Source of the DNA: CAYJII01 sp964370225
GTDB taxonomy: Bacteria; Bacillota; Clostridia; Oscillospirales; Ruminococcaceae
Assembly (NCBI GenBank): GCA_964370225.1
Contig: CAYJII010000032.1
Location: forward strand, 1-29,507
Reading direction: 5' to 3'
Length of the DNA: 29,507 nt
Below, one piece after another: positions 15,251 through 24,378 of this stretch. The stretch's first letter is position 1; each line of letters starts with the position of its first letter. The position numbers and the translations under genes are program-made. Under the pieces are notes generated by a model. That model made no database searches, was not told the origin of the DNA, and worked only from the letters and a program-made list of their open reading frames with translations.

Positions 15251-15279
15251 TTGCTTTATTTGGTAAATTATGGTAATAT
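15251..15279 (+). promoter_or_regulatory. Promoter of spo0A
   Basis: TTGCTT at 15251-15256 and TAATAT at 15274-15279 are 17 bases apart, with TGG just before the -10. Transcription would start near 15286, about 25 bases before the start codon. A Spo0A-box-like GTCGACGAA lies at about 15149-15157 but has a mismatch to TGNCGAA. Confidence 0.55.
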
Positions 15280-15310
15280 ATATAAAAGATTAAAAATAAG
15301 GGGTTTTAAC

Positions 15311-16090
15311 ATGAATAGAAAAATTAAAATTGTATTAGGGGACAATACGTTAAATTTTGGAATACTATGCGCAGACATGTTAACAAAGCTCAATTTTGAC
15401 GTTATAACTACATCAAAAGACGGAGTTGAAGTATTCAACGCAATAAAGGAGCACAAGCCACATATCGTCATTATGGACGTGTTTATGCCACATATTGATG
15501 CAATCGGAATTATAAAAGGTATCAAATGTGCGTATGAAGAATTAAATCCATCGTTTGTGGTAATCAGCTCGTACGAAAATGCTTATGTAGAAAAAGAGAC
15601 GATTGACAATGGAGCTGCTGAGTACATATTAAAACCATTTGACATCAAACATCTATGCGATAGAGTGAGTGAAATCGCAAAAAAAATTGTGTTAAATGGC
15701 GGTAAAAGCTCATTTGGGAACAGTGCTCATGATATCGAAATGATGGTGACTGATGTAATCCATCAAATTGGAGTGCCAGCACATATTAAGGGCTATCACT
15801 ATCTGAGACGTGCAATTATCTTGTCAATTGAGGATGATGAGATGATAAATTCTGTTACAAAACTTTTATATCCGTCTGTAGCGAAACATTTTAACACTAC
15901 ACCATCACGTGTAGAACGTGCGATAAGACATGGGATTGAGGTTGCATGGGACAGGGGAGATATAGACGTATTAAACCAATACTTTGGGCATACCACGCAA
16001 AAAAACAAAGGGAAACCTACTAACTCTGAGTTTATAGCTTTGATTGCGGACAAAATCAAATTGCAAACTCGAAAAAAAGCTGCTATATAA
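15311..16090 (+). CDS. spo0A: Sporulation master regulator Spo0A
   Basis: This 259-residue response regulator controls entry into sporulation. Its receiver domain (residues 4-125) has phosphoacceptor D56 (IVIMDVFMP), K108 (ILKPFD) and S86/S87, but only one of the usual N-terminal acidic pair, since the motif reads LGDN instead of ADDN. The C-terminal DNA-binding domain (from about 142) is highly typical: HQIGVPAHIKGYHYLRRAI, the recognition-helix region TTPSRVERAIRHGIEVAW and KPTNSEFIALIADK. ATG 15311 with AAGGGG upstream gives the normal length. An in-frame ATG 60 bases earlier overlaps the promoter. It is monocistronic and followed by a strong terminator. Its presence marks an endospore-forming lineage, though not proof that this strain sporulates. 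Confidence 0.97.
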   Translation: MNRKIKIVLGDNTLNFGILCADMLTKLNFDVITTSKDGVEVFNAIKEHKPHIVIMDVFMPHIDAIGIIKGIKCAYEELNPSFVVISSYENAYVEKETIDNGAAEYILKPFDIKHLCDRVSEIAKKIVLNGGKSSFGNSAHDIEMMVTDVIHQIGVPAHIKGYHYLRRAIILSIEDDEMINSVTKLLYPSVAKHFNTTPSRVERAIRHGIEVAWDRGDIDVLNQYFGHTTQKNKGKPTNSEFIALIADKIKLQTRKKAAI

Positions 16091-16092
16091 TT

Positions 16093-16129
16093 AAAAGCTG
16101 AGGCGAAATTAATCGTCTCAGCTTTTTTT
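16093..16129. terminator. Bidirectional terminator between spo0A and ligA
   Basis: A 14-bp stem (16093-16106/16113-16126, one G-U pair) with loop AATTAA is followed by a T-run on the plus strand and by TTTT on the minus strand. It serves both converging genes. Confidence 0.88.
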
Positions 16130-18113
16130 ATTTAAGCATATCAAGCAAGTCTTGCTCGGATAATATATTTATTCCTAAATCTTCAGCTTTTTTTAGTTTG
16201 CTACCAGCAGCTTCTCCTGCTAATAGGTAGTCGGTTTTCTTTGAAACAGAGGATATTACTTTCCCACCATTTTTCACGATTAGCTCCTTTGCTTCGTCTC
16301 GAGTAAAACTGCTAAGCGTGCCGGTAATCACAAAGTTCAAGTTTTCAAGAGTGCTCGATGCAACTTGCTTTTGATAATCGAGTTTCAGCCCGGCTTCTTT
16401 TAGTCGAGAAATCATATCTTTTGTATTTTCCATCGCAAAAAATTCTACTATATTGTTTGCAATAACTTCACCAATTGAATCAATCGCAATGATGTCATCT
16501 TTTTCTGCGTTCATCAGGCTATCGATATCGCCAAATCTCTCGCAAATAAGCTCACTTGCTCTTTTTCCTACATTCTTTACACCTAGCCCAAATAACACAC
16601 GTGATAAATCGCTTTGCTTAGAGTTTTCTATAGCTGTGATAAGATTACTTGCTGATTTATCGCCCATGCGCTCTAAATTTGCAACATCTTCGTGTTTTAG
16701 GAAGTATAAATCACAGATATTGCTGATGAGGTTATTCTCAACGAGAGCTTTGACGAGTTTGTATCCTAGCCCACTTATGTCCATAGCATCTCTCGAAGCA
16801 AAGTGGAAAATCTGTCTTAATGCGACAGCTGGGCAGTATGGATTAACGCATCTTAGCGCCACTTCACCCTCGTTTTTAACAGCGGTTTGCGAACATGATG
16901 GGCAAATATTGCTAATTGTATATGGTGTGCTGTCCTCTTCGTGAGAGATGGACATAAGCACTTCTGGTATGATGTCCCCAGCTTTTCGCACCACGATTTT
17001 GTCGCCAATGCGGATGTCTTTTTCTGTAATATAATCTTGGTTATGGAGTATTGCACGTGAGACTAGCGAGCCTGCAAGCATGATAGGTTTGAAAACTGCT
17101 GTAGGTGTAAGAACCCCTGTTCTACCAACACTTATCTCGATATCCTCGAGTGTTGTGTTCTTTTCTTCTGGTGGGTACTTAAATGCGAGTGCCCAGCGTG
17201 GAAATTTTGTGGTTGAGCCAAGAATTTCTCTTTGCGCAAAGTCGTTAATCTTAATAACGGCTCCGTCGATATCAAACTTATTTTTATCTCTGCTCTCGCC
17301 AATTTTTTCAACAGCTGAGATTGCTTTATCTATATCACTACAAACTGTATAATTAGGTGAAACTTTAAAACCTTGCTCCTTAAGGTATTCAAGCGAACTT
17401 TCATGATTAGTAAAACTTTTGCCTTCAATTTGCTGGATATTAAACACGAAAATATCCAGATTTCTCTGTGAAGTGATTTTCGGGTCTTTTTGTCTCAGTG
17501 AACCTGCGGCAGCATTACGTGGATTTCTGAAAGTTTTCTGCTCGTTTAAAATTTGCATTTCTACAATTTCAGAAAAAACAGCCTTTGACATGTACACTTC
17601 GCCACGCACCTCCAAATATTCTACAGGAGTTTTCAGTTTTTTTGGAACAGACTTTATTGCCTTTAGATTAAGCGTTACATTCTCGCCTACATTTCCATCG
17701 CCCCTAGTAGAACCGCGAGTGAAAACTCCATTTTCATACTCAAGCGAAACAGAGAGACCGTCAATTTTCTTTTCGACAATGTACTCAAACTCAGTCGCAC
17801 CCAATGCTTTTTTTACCCTATTATCAAAATCGCGCACTTCCTCGTAAGAAAAAGCGTCCTGTAGTGAGCCCATTTGCACGGTGTGCACTACCTCCTCAAA
17901 CTGGGTTAGAAGAATTCCACCAACATTTTGTGTAGGTGAATTTGAAAGAATTAGTTGAGGGAACTGACTTTCAATTTCTTTTAGTTCATTCATGAGTTTG
18001 TCGTATTCATAATCCGAAATTTGTGGATCATCTAGCACGTGATAATTGTGCGAATGTTCATTTAATAAGTCCACTAGTTCGCGGATTTTATTTTTCGCTA
18101 ATTCTATTTGCAT
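16128..18113 (-). CDS. ligA: NAD-dependent DNA ligase LigA
   Basis: This 661-residue ligase seals nicks in replication and repair using NAD. The Ia domain is N-terminal (HNYHVLDDPQISDYEYD). The adenylation domain has K116 in the KxDG motif (EKKIDG). An OB fold follows. A four-cysteine zinc finger is formed by CPSC and RCVNPYC. Helix-hairpin-helix repeats follow (ISGLGYKLVKALVENN, LFGLGVKNVGKRASEL). The C-terminal BRCT domain covers about 585-661 (LNFVITGTLSSFTRDEAKEL). AGGAG lies 8 bases before the ATG. The length is normal. It is divergent from the DivIVA-like gene. Confidence 0.98.
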   Translation of the reverse strand: MQIELAKNKIRELVDLLNEHSHNYHVLDDPQISDYEYDKLMNELKEIESQFPQLILSNSPTQNVGGILLTQFEEVVHTVQMGSLQDAFSYEEVRDFDNRVKKALGATEFEYIVEKKIDGLSVSLEYENGVFTRGSTRGDGNVGENVTLNLKAIKSVPKKLKTPVEYLEVRGEVYMSKAVFSEIVEMQILNEQKTFRNPRNAAAGSLRQKDPKITSQRNLDIFVFNIQQIEGKSFTNHESSLEYLKEQGFKVSPNYTVCSDIDKAISAVEKIGESRDKNKFDIDGAVIKINDFAQREILGSTTKFPRWALAFKYPPEEKNTTLEDIEISVGRTGVLTPTAVFKPIMLAGSLVSRAILHNQDYITEKDIRIGDKIVVRKAGDIIPEVLMSISHEEDSTPYTISNICPSCSQTAVKNEGEVALRCVNPYCPAVALRQIFHFASRDAMDISGLGYKLVKALVENNLISNICDLYFLKHEDVANLERMGDKSASNLITAIENSKQSDLSRVLFGLGVKNVGKRASELICERFGDIDSLMNAEKDDIIAIDSIGEVIANNIVEFFAMENTKDMISRLKEAGLKLDYQKQVASSTLENLNFVITGTLSSFTRDEAKELIVKNGGKVISSVSKKTDYLLAGEAAGSKLKKAEDLGINILSEQDLLDMLK

Positions 18114-18168
18114 GGTATTACTCCTATATATTTAAAAATTTAGTCTTACTACAATATTATTGTATCTA

Positions 18169-18198
18169 ATTATATCATATTTACATAAAAAATTACAA
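18169..18198 (-). promoter_or_regulatory. Promoter of ligA
   Basis: Read on the minus strand, TTGTAA (18198-18193) and TATAAT (18174-18169) are separated by 18 bases, with TGA before the -10. The leader is about 50 bases. Confidence 0.6.
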
Positions 18199-18245
18199 TA
18201 TATTATTCATTTTAGATATCTTTTAGTAAATTAAAATAAAAATTC

Positions 18246-18274
18246 TTGCAATTATTGCAAAAAAAATATATAAT
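18246..18274 (+). promoter_or_regulatory. Promoter of the DivIVA-like gene
   Basis: TTGCAA at 18246-18251 is 17 bases from a perfect TATAAT at 18269-18274. It diverges from the ligA promoter, and the two -35 boxes are about 47 bases apart. Confidence 0.65.
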
Positions 18275-18345
18275 TAATAGTGTGAACTTTTTTATTTTAA
18301 AACTTGACGATTTTAAATGAATTAATAATATATTGGAGGAAAAAA

Positions 18346-19548
18346 ATGATGGACAACAATAATTTTAAGAAATCTGTTTTCGGAGGATTTGACCGTAATG
18401 AAGTCATGTCATCTATAGAACAAATCAGCCAAAAATACAAAGTAGAACTGGACGAAGTGCAAAGCCAAAAAAATAAATTACAAGCAAGTTTAGAAACATT
18501 AACAAAAGATTATAATGAAAAAATTGAGCATATTAAAAAACTGCAACAACTTGTTATAAAACAAAATGCGGATAACGATAGACTAAAACAACTTAATATC
18601 GCAGCAGAAAGACAAGCTCAACAAACAGCGAACACTATCTCACAAAGCTCACAAGACCACAGCGAGCAAATGTCAGCATTAAACGATAGAATAGTTAAAC
18701 TTAACGATGACAACGATGCTTTGACAAGAGAAAGAGATGAGCTACAAGCTCAAATCGAGCTAAATAGCGAAAAAATTAAACGTATCGATGAAGCTGGTTT
18801 TACAGCTGAAAAACTTGTTTCAGAAGCACAAAACCGCTCAACTCAAACTTTAGCTGAAGCAAATAACAAAGTTTCTGCTATTTTAACTGAAGCTGCTAAA
18901 AAAGCAAAAGAAAAGCTTGACCTAGCTACTATTCGCTCGAACGAGATTATTGCAAAAGCTACAGCAGAAGCAGATAGAATTAAAAATATTGCACAAGATT
19001 ACAACCAACAAACAAAAAGAAAAATTAATGATATCACAAGCGAAATTTCTGAAAGAGAAAAAAGAGCAAACATTCGCTCAGCTGAGATTGTTAGAGAAGC
19101 TACTCTACGTGGCGAAGAAATCATCAAAGCTGCAAAAGCAAGAGTGGTTGAAGCTAACAAACAATATGACAGCTTTACTAGCGATGTTTCTGGAATTAAA
19201 ATTGCAATCAGAGAAATGCTTAACGACTTTGAAGCTAAACTTGACGATGCAGGATATGCTATGCCTGACAATTTAGCGGATGATGAATTGTTTGCACAAG
19301 AGTTTACTCCACAAGTTAAAAGCGAGAGTGAAGATTATTCTTCTTCTGAGTTTGAACAACAAATCAAAGATTTAAATAATGTTGATTTGCTTGATTTAGA
19401 AATCGCTTCACATGATGGAACTCTTGCTATAGAATTTGAAACTCAAATAAGTGAATTAAGCGAAGAAGAAAGCAAATTAGCTGATGAGCTTTTAGCATCA
19501 GTTGAGGAAGAAGAATTAGGAGATACAGGCGAAGAATACTCGGTATAA
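18346..19548 (+). CDS. DivIVA-domain coiled-coil protein
   Basis: This 400-residue protein begins with a DivIVA-like N-terminal motif (FKKSVFGGFDRNEVMSSIEQI), known in family members to bind curved membranes. A very long coiled coil follows (about residues 25-300), rich in Glu, Lys, Gln and Ala and with repeated A-x-x-A-x-x-I-heptads such as SEAQNRSTQTLAEANNK. The C-terminal 100 residues are strongly acidic. It is probably a cell-division, pole-organising or envelope-associated protein; the partner is unknown. ATG 18346 with GGAGGA 5 bases upstream is chosen; an in-frame start 42 bases earlier has no ribosome-binding site. No clear terminator separates it from the fumarase gene 42 bases downstream. 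Confidence 0.8.
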   Translation: MMDNNNFKKSVFGGFDRNEVMSSIEQISQKYKVELDEVQSQKNKLQASLETLTKDYNEKIEHIKKLQQLVIKQNADNDRLKQLNIAAERQAQQTANTISQSSQDHSEQMSALNDRIVKLNDDNDALTRERDELQAQIELNSEKIKRIDEAGFTAEKLVSEAQNRSTQTLAEANNKVSAILTEAAKKAKEKLDLATIRSNEIIAKATAEADRIKNIAQDYNQQTKRKINDITSEISEREKRANIRSAEIVREATLRGEEIIKAAKARVVEANKQYDSFTSDVSGIKIAIREMLNDFEAKLDDAGYAMPDNLADDELFAQEFTPQVKSESEDYSSSEFEQQIKDLNNVDLLDLEIASHDGTLAIEFETQISELSEEESKLADELLASVEEEELGDTGEEYSV

Positions 19549-19590
19549 ATTAAAAATTGCATATTAAAAATTATTCTAAGAGGTGATTGT

Positions 19591-20154
19591 ATGAATATTT
19601 ATTCGATTAATGTAAGCGAATTGCCCGAAAAAGCGAGTATGCTCAATGTTTTTGACAAGGTGTACTTAACAGGGGATATTTATACTGCCAGGGATGCAGC
19701 GCACAAGAAAATTATGGAACTAATCAGCAAAGATCAGCCATTACCATTTGAACTAAAAGGCGCATGTATTTATTATGCAGGACCGACTCCTGCACCAAAT
19801 GGAATGGTAATAGGTTCTTGTGGGCCGACAACTTCCGGTAGAATGGATACATATTCCCCGAAACTGCTCGATTTAGGTTTAACCGCCATGATTGGGAAGG
19901 GACAGAGAAACCGAGAAGTACGCAGTGCTATTGTGCGAAATAAAGCATTGTACTTATGCGCGATTGGTGGTGCGGGTGCACTAGCAAGCCAATGTATTAA
20001 ATCCTGCGAAGAAATTGCTTTCAAAGAATTAGGATGCGAATCTATAAAAAAACTACATATTGAAGATTTTCCACTAACTGTGGCAATTGACACAAAAGGG
20101 CACAATATTTTTGAGCTTGGGAAACGACAATATTTAGTGAATGTATCAATTTAA
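19591..20154 (+). CDS. fumB: Class I fumarate hydratase / tartrate dehydratase beta subunit
   Basis: This 187-residue protein is the C-terminal (beta) half of class I, Fe-S dependent fumarase. Hallmarks are GDIYTARDAAHKKI, IYYAGPTPAPNG, SCGPTTSGRMDTYSP, AMIGKGQRN and IGGAGAL. In two-subunit enzymes the alpha subunit carries the [4Fe-4S] cluster and normally precedes beta. Here the preceding gene is DivIVA-like and no alpha gene is present in the window, so the beta subunit is an orphan locally. The symbol is a loose label, and the tartrate dehydratase beta subunit cannot be excluded. AGAGGTGA lies upstream of the ATG. A terminator follows. Confidence 0.88.
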   Translation: MNIYSINVSELPEKASMLNVFDKVYLTGDIYTARDAAHKKIMELISKDQPLPFELKGACIYYAGPTPAPNGMVIGSCGPTTSGRMDTYSPKLLDLGLTAMIGKGQRNREVRSAIVRNKALYLCAIGGAGALASQCIKSCEEIAFKELGCESIKKLHIEDFPLTVAIDTKGHNIFELGKRQYLVNVSI

Positions 20155-20171
20155 ATAATAGACTTATTAAC

Positions 20172-20203
20172 AAAAACAAATGCTCTTTTGAGCGTTTGTT
20201 TTT
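20172..20203 (+). terminator. Intrinsic terminator after the fumarase beta gene
   Basis: A 14-bp stem (20172-20185/20190-20203, one G-U pair) with a TTTT loop ends in a T-run. Confidence 0.88.
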
Positions 20204-20262
20204 GTTTGCAAGAAAAAAACTAATTATATGACAATAAAGTGCTTGTGCGCTTAAGGAGAGAA

Positions 20263-21630
20263 ATGATAAAGATAAAAGATAAACAGTTATATAAAATGAT
20301 TATCACTATAGCAATTCCAGTAGCACTTCAAAATATGCTTGCTTTTTTAACGCAGATGATTGATACAATAATGTTGGGCGAGTTGGGCGATGTTCCACTG
20401 TCTGCATCTGCACTAGCAAATCAGGTGTTTTTTGTGTTCTCGCTGTTCATTTTTGGAATGGCGGGCGGTGCTGCGGTAATAACTGCACAGTACTGGGGGA
20501 AAAAGCAAATTTTACCGATAAAAGTAGTAATGGCGACAACTTTGCGTGTAGTAGGTATAGTTGGGTTTATTGTGTCAGTTTTGACACTGCTTTTCCCGCA
20601 AGTGATAATGGGCATATTTTCAACAGACCAAGAAGTTATTGAGGCTGGGGTTGAGTATTTAAGCATTATCGGATATGTATATTTTATTTTTGGTATATCC
20701 AATATGCTATCATCGCTTTTTAGAAGCGTTGAAATGGTAAAAGTTGCAGTTATATCCAACTCAATTTCGCTTGTGACAAACTGCTTTTTAAACTGGGTAC
20801 TTATTTTCGGGAATTTAGGTGCACCAAGGCTAGAAATTTTGGGTGCAGCATATGCAACACTTATCGCTAAAATAGTAGAGCTTATCTTCGTGCTTGTTTA
20901 CGTATTTATTTTAGATAAAAAGCTTAGATTTAAGCTTAAAGACATGCTTTTGCGTGATGAAAATTTATCAGCTGACTTGCTTAAATACTGTTCACCAGTT
21001 GTTGCAAACGAGCTTGTATGGTCGTTTGGGATTGCTTTACAAAACATGGTGTTTGGGCGATTAAGCTCATTTGCAATATCAGCGGTATCTATAGCCAATG
21101 TGTTACAACAACTCTCGACCGTATTCATATTTGGGGTTGCTGCTTCTGCAGCGGTAATAGTAGGTAAAACCATCGGTGAAGGCGACATGGAACTTGCGAG
21201 AAAAAGAGGAAGAAAACTCGAAATTTTCTCAGTTATATTAGGTGTAGTGGCGATGAGCATAATGCTGATTTTGCGCAATCCTTTTGTCGACTTCTACAAT
21301 GTTTCTCCTGAAACAGCAGCACTTGCAAAAGAAATGGTTGTCGCACTTGCGATAACAGTATTCTTCGTAGCGATTGCAGGTATTTGTATAGTTGGCGTAC
21401 TGCGCGGTGGGGGAGATACAAAATTTACATTGGTACTCGACGTTATATGCCTCTGGTTTGTATCGATTCCTCTAGGTCTATTGTGTGCATACGTATTTAA
21501 ACTGCCAATAATCGTTATTTATGCAGTGTTCAAGCTTGATGAAGTTGCAAAAGCTATCATGTGTATATGGAGACTTGCGGGCACGAAATGGCTGAGGAAT
21601 GTTACGCGAGACGACATAGCTACAAGCTAA
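20263..21630 (+). CDS. MATE-family multidrug/cation antiporter
   Basis: This 455-residue protein has 12 predicted TM helices and the pseudo-twofold MATE layout. The N-terminal half begins with IAIPVALQNMLAFLTQMIDTIMLG and has FGMAGGAAVITAQYWG. The second half has SFGIALQNMVFGRLSS and GVAASAAVIVGKTIGEGD. The C-terminal part GICIVGVLRGGGDTKFTLVLD is also typical. Family members expel drugs or metabolites using a Na+ or H+ gradient; the substrate is unknown. ATG 20263 with AAGGAG is preferred over an in-frame upstream start in poor context. It is flanked by terminators, so monocistronic. Confidence 0.93.
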   Translation: MIKIKDKQLYKMIITIAIPVALQNMLAFLTQMIDTIMLGELGDVPLSASALANQVFFVFSLFIFGMAGGAAVITAQYWGKKQILPIKVVMATTLRVVGIVGFIVSVLTLLFPQVIMGIFSTDQEVIEAGVEYLSIIGYVYFIFGISNMLSSLFRSVEMVKVAVISNSISLVTNCFLNWVLIFGNLGAPRLEILGAAYATLIAKIVELIFVLVYVFILDKKLRFKLKDMLLRDENLSADLLKYCSPVVANELVWSFGIALQNMVFGRLSSFAISAVSIANVLQQLSTVFIFGVAASAAVIVGKTIGEGDMELARKRGRKLEIFSVILGVVAMSIMLILRNPFVDFYNVSPETAALAKEMVVALAITVFFVAIAGICIVGVLRGGGDTKFTLVLDVICLWFVSIPLGLLCAYVFKLPIIVIYAVFKLDEVAKAIMCIWRLAGTKWLRNVTRDDIATS

Positions 21631-21642
21631 ATATAAACGTAA

Positions 21643-21675
21643 AAAAGCTGTTACAGCATTGCTGTAACAGCTTTT
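21643..21675. terminator. Bidirectional terminator between the MATE gene and the fusion gene
   Basis: A perfect 15-bp stem (21643-21657/21661-21675) has a 3-base ATT loop with A-rich and T-rich flanks. It serves two converging genes. Confidence 0.9.
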
Positions 21676-21684
21676 AATTATAGT

Positions 21685-24210
21685 TTAAGCGGTTTCGATA
21701 TCCGCTGCTTTATGCAAGTCAAGTTGCTCAATTGCCCATTCGCGCATTTTGTACTTCATTATTTTGCCAGCGCCATTCATTGGGAATTCTTCAACAAAGC
21801 GAATATATCTTGGGGTTTTGTGTTTAGCCATATGACTGCGAACATAGTCCTTAAGAGCATCTTCTGTGATGTTGCTATCAGGTTTTAGGATTACACAAGC
21901 CATAATCTCTTCACCAAATTTCTCATCGGGAACACCGATTACTTGCACATCTTTTACTTCTTCGTGAGTATATAAAAACTCTTCGATTTCTTTAGGGTAG
22001 ATGTTTTCTCCGCCTCTAATAATCATATCTTTTATACGACCTGTGATTTTATAGTTACCATCAGGAGTTCTAACAGCAAGGTCGCCCGTGTGAAGCCAAC
22101 CGTCAGCATCAATTGCAGCTGCTGTTGCCTCAGGCATGTTGTAGTAGCCCTTCATGATGTTGTAGCCTCTTGCAACAAATTCGCCTGCCGTATTATCAGG
22201 TAAATCTTTGTTAGTTTCTGGGTCAACAACTTTGCACTCAACACCAGGTAACGCTCGCCCTACAGTGCCTACGCGCACTTCTAGGCTGTCACCAACTCTA
22301 CTTTGTGTACAACCAGGTGAGCTTTCTGTTTGTCCGAATACGATAGTGATGTCGGACATATTCATTTTGTCGACAACATCTTTCATTACAGGAACAGGGC
22401 AAGGTGAACCAGCCATAATTCCTGTGCGCATGTGGCTAAAATCAGTTGTGGCAAAATCAGCATGCTCAAGCAAAGCGATAAACATAGTAGGAACACCATG
22501 CATAGCAGTGATTTTTTCTTTGTTTATTGCGTTAAGCGACACAGATGGTTGGAAGTATTCAATTGGAACCATGGTAGTACCGTGTGAGATTGAAGCTGTC
22601 ATCGCAAGAACCATGCCAAAACAGTGGAACATTGGAACTTGGATAAGCATGCGGTCATCAGTGGATAAAAGCATACAGTCGCCAATGCATTTACCATTAT
22701 TTATAACGTTATAATGTGTTAGCATAACCCCTTTAGGGAAACCAGTAGTTCCAGAAGTATACTGCATATTACATACTTCGTGGCAATCGATTGTTTTAAT
22801 GATATTATGTAATATCTCGTCGCTTACATTGCTTGATAAGTCAAACAGCTCATCCCAATGGTAGCAACCCTCTTGTTTAGAATCGATAGTAATAACGTTT
22901 TTAAGGCGAGGTAGTTTTTGAGATATCAAATTACCTTTTTGTGCACTAGCTAGCTCAGGGCACAATTCCTTGATAATGGAAACATAGTCAGAGTCTTTGT
23001 ATCCATCAATCATAACAAGTGTATGTGTGTCAGATTGACGTAATAAGTACTCAACTTCGTGAATTTTGTAAGAAGTATTTACAGTTACAAGAACAGCGCC
23101 AATTCTAGTAGCAGCCCAGAAAGTTAAAAACCACTGTGGATAGTTTGTAGCCCAAATAGCAATGTGGTCACCTTTTTTTACGCCCATAGCGAGGAAACCT
23201 TTTGCGATAGTGTCAACTTCTTCTAAGAATTCTTTATATGTACGAGTGTAATCTCTCGTAGTATATTTAAATGCATATTGGTCTGGGAATTTTTCTGCTA
23301 CCATTTCTAATAGCTCTCCGAAAGTTATATTAATCAAATCATCTTTAGTGAAAAGTGTTTTAGATAAATCTTCGGTAGTTTTTTCAGGAATAGTAGCTTT
23401 ACTATTTGTATATTGCGACATAAAATTTACGAAATGTGGGAAAACAATAGCAGCATCCTCAAGATTATGTGTCCAACGCTTAACCCATTCTAAGGAAACG
23501 TAGCCATCATAGCCTGTGGATTGTAGCAAAGTTAGCGCAGTATGGAAGTCGATATCTCCTTCGCCCATTAAACGATACTGAATTTTTCCATCGACCATAA
23601 TGGAGTCCTTGACATGTACATGTTTAATGTATTTACCAACATTTTTGATAGTTTCAGCTGGCTTTTCACCAAAATATCTCTCAGTGTGGTGGATATCCCA
23701 AAGTACGTTTACGTTTGGGCTGTTAACTGCTTTTATCACTTTTTTCAGTCTATTTGTGTCAGCGTACACACCGTTAGTTTCAATTAAAAGCTCAACGTTT
23801 TTATATGCAGCGAAAGTTGAAAGGGAAATAAGTTTTGCAATAACATCTGCATCATCAATTTCAGTAGCGGAAGGTTGTGGCTCTAAATCTCCAAGGATAC
23901 GAACATATTTAACCCCTGCTTTAGAAGCAAGTTCGATATATTCAAAAGCTTCATTTAATATTTGCGCATCATCTTTCGCATCACGCAAACAACAAGATGA
24001 TGAAAAGCACACAAGATCAACATTTATATTTCTCAAAGCATTAACTGTATAATTAATTTCAGTATCGCTAAATATGTGAGAGTTAGTAACTTTAATTTCG
24101 CTACCAATCCCCCTGATTTCAATTCCGTCAAATCCTAAGTCTTTTGCCATAGGGTAGATATCTTTCCATTCCCAATCGGGACAACCAACTGTGGAAAATG
24201 CAATTTTCAT
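21685..24210 (-). CDS. Fusion: AP-endonuclease-2-type TIM barrel (sugar isomerase/epimerase-like) + acyl-CoA synthetase
   Basis: This single 841-residue frame joins two enzymes. Residues 1-270 are an Xylose-isomerase-like/AP_endonuc_2 TIM barrel with a likely metal site at E144 (LIETNG), D172 with H174/H175 (WDIHH), H197/H199 (HVHVKD) and E241 (SLEW). Residues 290-835 are an AMP-forming acyl-CoA synthetase with YTSGTTGFPKG (484-494), GQTES (626-630), GWLHTGD (704-710), the hinge region GRIKDMIIRGGENIYPKE and catalytic K816 (GAGKIMKYK). It resembles medium- or long-chain fatty acid activators. The linker is short. ATG 24210 is the start because the promoter -10 lies upstream of it, inside the longer open frame. 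Both active sites look intact, so it is unlikely to be a decayed fusion. Substrates are unknown. Confidence 0.9.
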   Translation of the reverse strand: MKIAFSTVGCPDWEWKDIYPMAKDLGFDGIEIRGIGSEIKVTNSHIFSDTEINYTVNALRNINVDLVCFSSSCCLRDAKDDAQILNEAFEYIELASKAGVKYVRILGDLEPQPSATEIDDADVIAKLISLSTFAAYKNVELLIETNGVYADTNRLKKVIKAVNSPNVNVLWDIHHTERYFGEKPAETIKNVGKYIKHVHVKDSIMVDGKIQYRLMGEGDIDFHTALTLLQSTGYDGYVSLEWVKRWTHNLEDAAIVFPHFVNFMSQYTNSKATIPEKTTEDLSKTLFTKDDLINITFGELLEMVAEKFPDQYAFKYTTRDYTRTYKEFLEEVDTIAKGFLAMGVKKGDHIAIWATNYPQWFLTFWAATRIGAVLVTVNTSYKIHEVEYLLRQSDTHTLVMIDGYKDSDYVSIIKELCPELASAQKGNLISQKLPRLKNVITIDSKQEGCYHWDELFDLSSNVSDEILHNIIKTIDCHEVCNMQYTSGTTGFPKGVMLTHYNVINNGKCIGDCMLLSTDDRMLIQVPMFHCFGMVLAMTASISHGTTMVPIEYFQPSVSLNAINKEKITAMHGVPTMFIALLEHADFATTDFSHMRTGIMAGSPCPVPVMKDVVDKMNMSDITIVFGQTESSPGCTQSRVGDSLEVRVGTVGRALPGVECKVVDPETNKDLPDNTAGEFVARGYNIMKGYYNMPEATAAAIDADGWLHTGDLAVRTPDGNYKITGRIKDMIIRGGENIYPKEIEEFLYTHEEVKDVQVIGVPDEKFGEEIMACVILKPDSNITEDALKDYVRSHMAKHKTPRYIRFVEEFPMNGAGKIMKYKMREWAIEQLDLHKAADIETA

Positions 24211-24256
24211 TTTTTCATCTCTCTTTCTGTTATTTATTTTTAAAATACATAGTACT

Positions 24257-24285
24257 ATTTTATCAGAACTCGGCTGTAAAATCAA
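24257..24285 (-). promoter_or_regulatory. Promoter of the TIM-barrel/acyl-CoA synthetase fusion gene
   Basis: On the minus strand TTGATT (24285-24280) and TAAAAT (24262-24257) are 17 bases apart, with TGA before the -10. Transcription would start near 24250, about 40 bases before the chosen start codon. Confidence 0.7.
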
Positions 24286-24378
24286 TAGTTTTTGTGAAAG
24301 TGTGATATGAGATTTAAGAAAACTTGCATTTTAGATAAAGCCCGTTTAGCATAAAAATTTCGAGTAGGGATAATCTTG

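Noticed and set aside
18950..19276. ORF of 108 residues within the DivIVA-like gene
   Set aside because: Its Lys/Leu/Gln-rich sequence is an out-of-frame reading of the coiled-coil repeats.
22208..22714. Plus-strand ORF of 168 residues opposite the acyl-CoA synthetase domain
   Set aside because: It lies fully antisense to a well-supported gene and reads as the complement of its conserved motifs.
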